A stretch of DNA of 46,564 bases from Chloracidobacterium sp. UBA3360 (GTDB lineage: Bacteria; Acidobacteriota; Blastocatellia; Pyrinomonadales; Pyrinomonadaceae). The notes beneath the pieces were generated by a model that searched no databases, was not told the DNA's origin, and worked only from the letters and a program-made list of their open reading frames with translations. Shown piece by piece: positions 42,420 to 46,564 of the stretch. Location: contig DEQS01000077.1 in the NCBI GenBank assembly GCA_002360555.1, forward strand, positions 1-46,564, in the 5' to 3' direction. The position numbers were made by a program, and so were the translations under genes. Each line of letters begins with the position of its first letter. Position 1 is the stretch's first letter.

Positions 42420-43412
42420 TTATTTCTTTTTATAATTGACCGGTTGAGTCCACGCCATTTTGCCGTTCGATTCGATGATCTTTGCCCGAACGTATCCGTC
42501 TTTTTTGCGGATCTGATAGACCGCCGGATTTGTAAAGACGGTCTTTAATATCTTGCCTTCGCGGCCGATGAACTGAACAGTGTATTTGCTCCACGTCGTC
42601 GCTTTGATGCTTATCGAGATAGTGCGGCCGTCGGATTGATAGTCATTCAATTCGACACCCGTCGAAGCATAAAAATCACCCTTTTCCATCGCGGCGAGCA
42701 GAGACTGAGCCGACAGATTTTCCGCACGGACGACGATCCATGCATTGCCGGGTGTCGCGGCCGCTTTGTCACCGGGCCTTGTAAAATGATGTGAATCGTC
42801 CGATCCGATGCCGTAGATCAACTTGCCGCCCGTGAGCAGCGTGTCCCAGATATTCTCAGCGGACGGCAGCCCACCGCCGCCGAGATTGTTGACAAGCGGA
42901 TGGGCGTTGGCAATCTCCACCAGGGATACATTTTTGACCGGATTAATGTCGTCTGCGGTGAGTGCCCAGCCAAAATTTGGGTGATTTATTATCGGAACGC
43001 CGCCGCCGGCACGGACAAGGTCGATGTTCTTTTGCAGGTTTTCGAGGACGGTCGCTCCGTTTTGCGGCATTACGACAGTCGAAATATTTAGTGCGGTCAC
43101 GTGATAGGGCTTTTTATTGAGCCGGTCGGTTATCTCCTGGCCTTGGATCACGAGAAAAGATCCCTCTTTGCCAAATTTCTCATTGAGCGGGGCGACCGGC
43201 GTTATGAATTCGTGATCGGTGACGAAAAGAAAATTGTAGCCGTTGTCGCGGTACCATTTGACGACGTCGTCAGGCGAAGATTCGCCGTCGCTATTGAGCG
43301 TGTGGGTGTGCGTGTTGCCCTTGTACCAGCGGAGCGTCGGTGCTTGTCCGATACCCGCCGCCGACAACATGACGGTCAAGGTAATTAACGACAAAATGCG
43401 GCACATTCGCAT
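42420..43412 (-). CDS. Exported PHP-domain (CehA/McbA-type) metal-dependent hydrolase
   Basis: The 330-residue product has a signal peptide (SLITLTVMLSAAGIGQA) and a PHP fold. Metal ligands are in GNTHTHTLNSDG, FVTDHEF, PIINHPNFGW and GIGSDDSHHF, a set that binds two or three metal ions and cleaves phosphate or ester bonds. A beta-rich C-terminal part follows (SKYTVQFIGREG). The CehA/McbA group includes carbaryl hydrolases, but most members are of unknown substrate. It starts three bases after the flavin reductase gene stop and is 253 bases upstream of nrdJ on the same strand. Confidence 0.85.
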   Translation of the reverse strand: MRMCRILSLITLTVMLSAAGIGQAPTLRWYKGNTHTHTLNSDGESSPDDVVKWYRDNGYNFLFVTDHEFITPVAPLNEKFGKEGSFLVIQGQEITDRLNKKPYHVTALNISTVVMPQNGATVLENLQKNIDLVRAGGGVPIINHPNFGWALTADDINPVKNVSLVEIANAHPLVNNLGGGGLPSAENIWDTLLTGGKLIYGIGSDDSHHFTRPGDKAAATPGNAWIVVRAENLSAQSLLAAMEKGDFYASTGVELNDYQSDGRTISISIKATTWSKYTVQFIGREGKILKTVFTNPAVYQIRKKDGYVRAKIIESNGKMAWTQPVNYKKK

Positions 43413-43415
43413 AGA

Positions 43416-43892
43416 TCAACTCTCTAGCTTGCGATAATCCCCCTGGTGATAGACGAGCGGTTCGCCTTCGCCGACGGAGATCGTTTCAACCTCGCCAACG
43501 TAAATCGTGTGATCGCCGCCGTCAAAGGCATTTCGCAGGCGGCACTCGATGCTCGCGAGGGCTTGTTTCAATACCGGAACGCCATCGATACCGCTCCGAA
43601 AATCAACATCCTCAAATTTATCCACAGCCGGAGCGGCAAACTGTTCGGACAGATGCTGCTGCGATTTGCGCAGCATATTTACAACAAAAACTTCTGAGTC
43701 GGCAAATGCGTCGTGACTGACGGTCGATTTTTCGATACAGATCAAAACCAGCGGCGGAGCGAGCGATACCGAGCAAAACGCCGAGACGGTGATGCCGTGC
43801 GGGCGGCCATCGGCGTCTTTGGTCGTAACTACGTTGACACCGCTCGGAAAGCGGGAGAGAGCATTGCGAAAATCGTCGGCGGACACGGACAT
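43416..43892 (-). CDS. Flavin reductase-like FMN-binding protein
   Basis: The 158-residue protein is a small split-barrel flavin reductase (SGVNVVTTKDADGRPHGITVSAF at the N-terminus, with SLAPPLVLICIEKS and HTIYVGEVE following). Such proteins supply reduced FMN or FAD to a monooxygenase, or use bound FMN for redox work. The partner is not adjacent; the Rieske and P450 genes in this window are far away. The gene is divergent from the prenyl synthase at 43980 and runs into the PHP gene after three bases. Confidence 0.92.
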   Translation of the reverse strand: MSVSADDFRNALSRFPSGVNVVTTKDADGRPHGITVSAFCSVSLAPPLVLICIEKSTVSHDAFADSEVFVVNMLRKSQQHLSEQFAAPAVDKFEDVDFRSGIDGVPVLKQALASIECRLRNAFDGGDHTIYVGEVETISVGEGEPLVYHQGDYRKLES

Positions 43893-43979
43893 ATAAAAGG
43901 CAATCTACATTATCAAACGGCAATTCGCAAAATCACCACTTTTGATAAATGCTCACGAATACCTGATAATTTGCACACA

Positions 43980-44867
43980 ATGACGCTGATCGAAAGATTT
44001 ATGTTGGATGTGAGCACCGTCGTGGACAAAGCTCTCGATGAACTGCTGCCCGCGGCGGACACGGAACCTACGCGTTTGCACGAAGCGATGCGCTGGAGCA
44101 TGTTTGCGGGCGGCAAACGGATACGGCCGGGCGTGATGTTTGCGGCGGGGCGGACGTTTGGAGCAGATGAAAAGCTGCTTGTGCGCACGGCGGCGGCGAT
44201 CGAGATGATCCACACGTTTTCGCTGATCCACGACGATCTGCCGGCGATGGATGATGACGACCTGCGTCGCGGACGCGAGACGTGTCACAAAAAATTTGAC
44301 GAGGCGACGGCGATACTCGCGGGCGACGCTCTGCTCGCGATGGCTTTTGAAGTTGTGGCGTGTGACGAAAATCTTTCGCCGGAGCTGAGACTAAAACTGG
44401 TCTCGCAGATCGCGAGTGCGTCAGGAACGCCAACGGGAATGGTCGCCGGACAGCAGCTCGATCTCGAAGCCGAAGGCCAGACGATCACCATCGACGAACT
44501 CGAAAATATCCATGCCCGCAAAACCGGAGCACTCATCTCAGTCTCGGCGATCGCGGGAGCGATGGTCGCCGGTGCGAGCTCCGCCGAGGTTGCGGCTGTC
44601 GAGCTGTACGCGTCAAAGATCGGCCTGCTATTCCAGATTACCGACGACCTGCTCGACGTCACTCAGCCGACCGAGACGCTTGGCAAAACGGCGGGCAAAG
44701 ATGCGATGGCCGAAAAGGCGACGTATCCGGGGCATTTTGGGATTGACGCGACGCGTGAGATGGCGGACAAGGTTCGCCGCGAAGCCGCCGCTGCCTTAGA
44801 TTCCATCGATTGCGATACCGGGTTGCTGCTCGAATTTGCCGACCTGATCGCGGACCGCAGTAAGTGA
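43980..44867 (+). CDS. ispA: Polyprenyl (farnesyl/geranylgeranyl) diphosphate synthase
   Basis: The 295-residue enzyme builds C15-C20 isoprenoid diphosphates. The first Asp-rich motif is HDDLPAMDDDDLRRG (D85, D86 and after), the second is FQITDDLLDVT, and GGKRIRP binds the homoallylic diphosphate. The insertion of two residues in the first motif (DDxxxxD) is the short-chain type found in bacterial farnesyl synthases, so ispA is a fair symbol, but product length cannot be fixed from sequence. ATG 43980 (MTLIERFMLD) is chosen; the same frame is open further upstream to 43713 against the flavin reductase gene, without coding character. Confidence 0.93.
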   Translation: MTLIERFMLDVSTVVDKALDELLPAADTEPTRLHEAMRWSMFAGGKRIRPGVMFAAGRTFGADEKLLVRTAAAIEMIHTFSLIHDDLPAMDDDDLRRGRETCHKKFDEATAILAGDALLAMAFEVVACDENLSPELRLKLVSQIASASGTPTGMVAGQQLDLEAEGQTITIDELENIHARKTGALISVSAIAGAMVAGASSAEVAAVELYASKIGLLFQITDDLLDVTQPTETLGKTAGKDAMAEKATYPGHFGIDATREMADKVRREAAAALDSIDCDTGLLLEFADLIADRSK

Positions 44868-44925
44868 ACCAAAGAATATTGACGGAATCTAACCGTCATT
44901 CGCCGTTTTTTAGCTCCTTGGCAAC

Positions 44926-46530
44926 ATGAGCGAGATCTCACAAACCACATCCAATTCTCTTGCAAAAGCGATCGCTCTTGCGGCGGCGTTTCTATTCCTG
45001 TACGCCACCGTCCTTGCTAAACTCGGCCGTGACTGGTGGTCGGACGAGAATTATTCGCACGGGCTGCTCGTGCCGTTCGTCATTGGGCTGATCGTCTGGC
45101 GTGAATGGGATAGTCTTAAAAAGTCGGTCAACGATCCGGCAAAATGGCTCGGAATTATTGCGATATTCTTAGCCATTTTGATGCTGTTTGGAGGCGTTCT
45201 CGGATCTGAGCTTTTTACGCAGCGGATCTCGATGGTGCTGATGGCGGCGGGCGTGATCGTGTATTTCTTTGGGATCAGGATCATAAATTTGCTTGCCGTA
45301 CCGTTCGTCCTGCTACTGCTCGCGATCCCGATACCGCAGATCATTTTTAACCGCATCGCCATGCCTTTGCAGACCTACGCGTCGCAGATGGCGGTTTGGG
45401 GGATCCGTTTGTTTAGCGTGCCGACCGTGCGAAAGGGAAATGTCATCGACATTTTACCGCGCGGCTCAACGCAGACTATCTCGCTTGAGGTGGTTGAAGC
45501 GTGCAGCGGCATCCGCAGCCTGATGACACTGGTAACGCTGGCGTTGATACTCGCGTATTTTACACGCCGTGACGAGTCGGGAAGGATCGCAAATTTTTCG
45601 ACCGCTGATTTTATACGAGCAGTAATTTTGATGATCGCCGCAGTCCCGATCGCTGTTTTGACCAACGCCGCCCGCGTCACCGGAACGGGCGTGATGACCT
45701 ATTATTACGGCAAACAGGCAACTGAAGGTGTGTGGCACGATGCATCGGGGTGGCTGGTTTATCTGGTCGCACTTGTGTTGCTGTTCGCCGTCAATCTGGT
45801 ATTAAAGAAAATTTTGAACCGCAGAGACGCTGAAAAAGTGGAGGAGAAGAGGAGTGGAGGAGTAGGGGAGATTGTTTCGCCTACCGATGCTCGTGTTCCA
45901 GCAGCTTGGGGGTTGGTCATAATTTTGGTTTTAAGTGGCGTCGCTATCAACTGGTTCGCAAATCGTGCGGAGATCGCCGTGCCGCGAACGAGCTTAGCCA
46001 CATTCCCGCCTACGCTTGGCGATTGGAAGCAAAAGGGGAACGATATCAAATTCGAACCCGGCATCGAGAATGTGCTCGGTACGACCGACTACACGATGCG
46101 CGAATACACCGCCGCTGACGGCCGCATCGCCAATATCTATGTCGGTTATTACGCTTCGCAGCGTGCCGGTGCGACCTATCACAGTCCGCAAAACTGCCTG
46201 CCCGGAGCCGGGTGGGTCTTAAAAGAACCTCAATACATCACCGTCACGACAGCCGACGGACGCACATTTACCGCGAACCGTTACATCATCGAGAACGGCG
46301 TTTTCAAAGAGGTAATGATCTATTGGTACCAAGGCCGCGGCCATATCGAGGCCAGCGAGTACCGCGACAAGATCAACACCGTCTTCGACAGCGTCACCCG
46401 CCGCCGCACCGACGGAGCGATGGTCCGCGTCATGACCTCGGTCGGCAGCGACGAAACCGCATCGCTCGCCGCAGCCTCAGACCTCGCCGCCCGCCTCGCC
46501 GAACAGCTCCCGCCGTACGTGCCGGAATGA
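44926..46530 (+). CDS. Exosortase fused to EpsI-type C-terminal domain
   Basis: The first 290 residues form a multi-span membrane exosortase, with the catalytic Cys193 (VVEACSGIRSL), Arg250 (LTNAARVTG) and His271 (VWHDASGWLVYL). Exosortases cut and process PEP-CTERM-tagged exported proteins. From about residue 340 a second membrane helix leads an EpsI-type domain (FPPTLGDWKQ, TYHSPQNCLPGAGW). Such fusions are known in exosortase systems linked to exopolysaccharide. The linker (about 298-318, NRRDAEKVEEKRSGGVGE) is coded by repeat sequence. No PEP-CTERM target is seen among the proteins in this window. The gene ends 34 bases before the window edge. Confidence 0.93.
   Translation: MSEISQTTSNSLAKAIALAAAFLFLYATVLAKLGRDWWSDENYSHGLLVPFVIGLIVWREWDSLKKSVNDPAKWLGIIAIFLAILMLFGGVLGSELFTQRISMVLMAAGVIVYFFGIRIINLLAVPFVLLLLAIPIPQIIFNRIAMPLQTYASQMAVWGIRLFSVPTVRKGNVIDILPRGSTQTISLEVVEACSGIRSLMTLVTLALILAYFTRRDESGRIANFSTADFIRAVILMIAAVPIAVLTNAARVTGTGVMTYYYGKQATEGVWHDASGWLVYLVALVLLFAVNLVLKKILNRRDAEKVEEKRSGGVGEIVSPTDARVPAAWGLVIILVLSGVAINWFANRAEIAVPRTSLATFPPTLGDWKQKGNDIKFEPGIENVLGTTDYTMREYTAADGRIANIYVGYYASQRAGATYHSPQNCLPGAGWVLKEPQYITVTTADGRTFTANRYIIENGVFKEVMIYWYQGRGHIEASEYRDKINTVFDSVTRRRTDGAMVRVMTSVGSDETASLAAASDLAARLAEQLPPYVPE
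45817..45870 (+). repeat. In-frame repeat element inside the exosortase gene
   Basis: It opens with AACCGCAGAGACGC, identical to 13739-13752 in the DUF512 gene and read in the same frame (NRRDAE), followed by purine-rich GGAGAAGAGG-type units like those in nrdJ. It codes the linker between the exosortase and EpsI domains. Confidence 0.75.
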
Positions 46531-46534
46531 CCGC

Positions 46535-46564
46535 TGGTCCACCTTGGTCCACCTGGTCCGGACC
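46535..46564. repeat. Tandem TGGTCCACC units and palindrome at the window edge
   Basis: TGGTCCACC at 46535-46543 and 46545-46553 is followed by GGTCCGGACC (46555-46564), a perfect ten-base palindrome cut by the window end. It begins four bases after the exosortase stop, like other gene-end repeats here. Confidence 0.65.

Noticed and set aside
44881..44910. Terminator after the prenyl diphosphate synthase gene
   Set aside because: GACGG and CCGTC can pair, but the stem is only five bases and the T-run is eight bases away, so it is too weak to call.

Overview
The window looks like a chromosomal stretch from a bacterium of the Acidobacteriota, most likely class Blastocatellia. This is an inference from gene content (DUF4388 protein, S46 peptidase, class II ribonucleotide reductase, exosortase-EpsI fusion, TonB-like protein and Mpl implying an outer membrane and recycled peptidoglycan), from a roughly balanced base composition, and from many short palindromic repeats. 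Genes are tightly packed on both strands. No rRNA, tRNA, CRISPR array, transposase or phage gene was seen, and no gene-free stretch exceeds about 255 bases.

Layout. 1-6180: an incomplete DUF4388 gene on the minus strand, then a plus-strand run of GNAT acetyltransferase, Rieske oxygenase, ligA, glyA and a small secreted phospholipase A2-like protein. 6216-7197: two small unknown minus-strand genes. 7240-14179: plus-strand metabolic and stress genes (zinc alcohol dehydrogenase, HtrA protease, aldehyde dehydrogenase, alanine dehydrogenase, DUF512 Fe-S protein). 14286-24302: mostly minus strand, with a TonB-like protein, VanW protein and a purine-catabolism cluster in which guanine deaminase (guanine to xanthine) sits beside xanthine dehydrogenase xdhA and xdhB with xdhC downstream; glutaminyl cyclase and a DsbA-like protein lie upstream in the same run. 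24403-28390: 3-methyladenine glycosylase, an AT-richer unknown gene, a cytochrome P450 and an aminotransferase. 28420-31057: a DUF433/DUF5615 toxin-antitoxin pair overlapping an S46 dipeptidyl-peptidase. 31043-37565: an unknown secreted protein, mpl, a PBP4-type carboxypeptidase and a large secreted protein. 37726-39654: a membrane polyferredoxin with TPRs. 39662-43892: nrdJ, a PHP-domain protein and a flavin reductase. 43980-46530: a polyprenyl diphosphate synthase and an exosortase-EpsI fusion.

Two signals stand out. First, short palindromic or tandem repeats occur at gene ends and also in frame inside at least five genes (DUF512, xdhC, xdhA, nrdJ, exosortase), where they encode extra peptides at linkers or hairpin turns; one 14-base core is shared by two unrelated proteins in the same reading frame. 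Second, the gap upstream of nrdJ carries a tandem pair of NrdR-type boxes (16-15-16 spacing), a near-consensus promoter with a 17-base spacer and a hairpin at the predicted transcript 5' end, so control of nrdJ by NrdR can be predicted directly from sequence.
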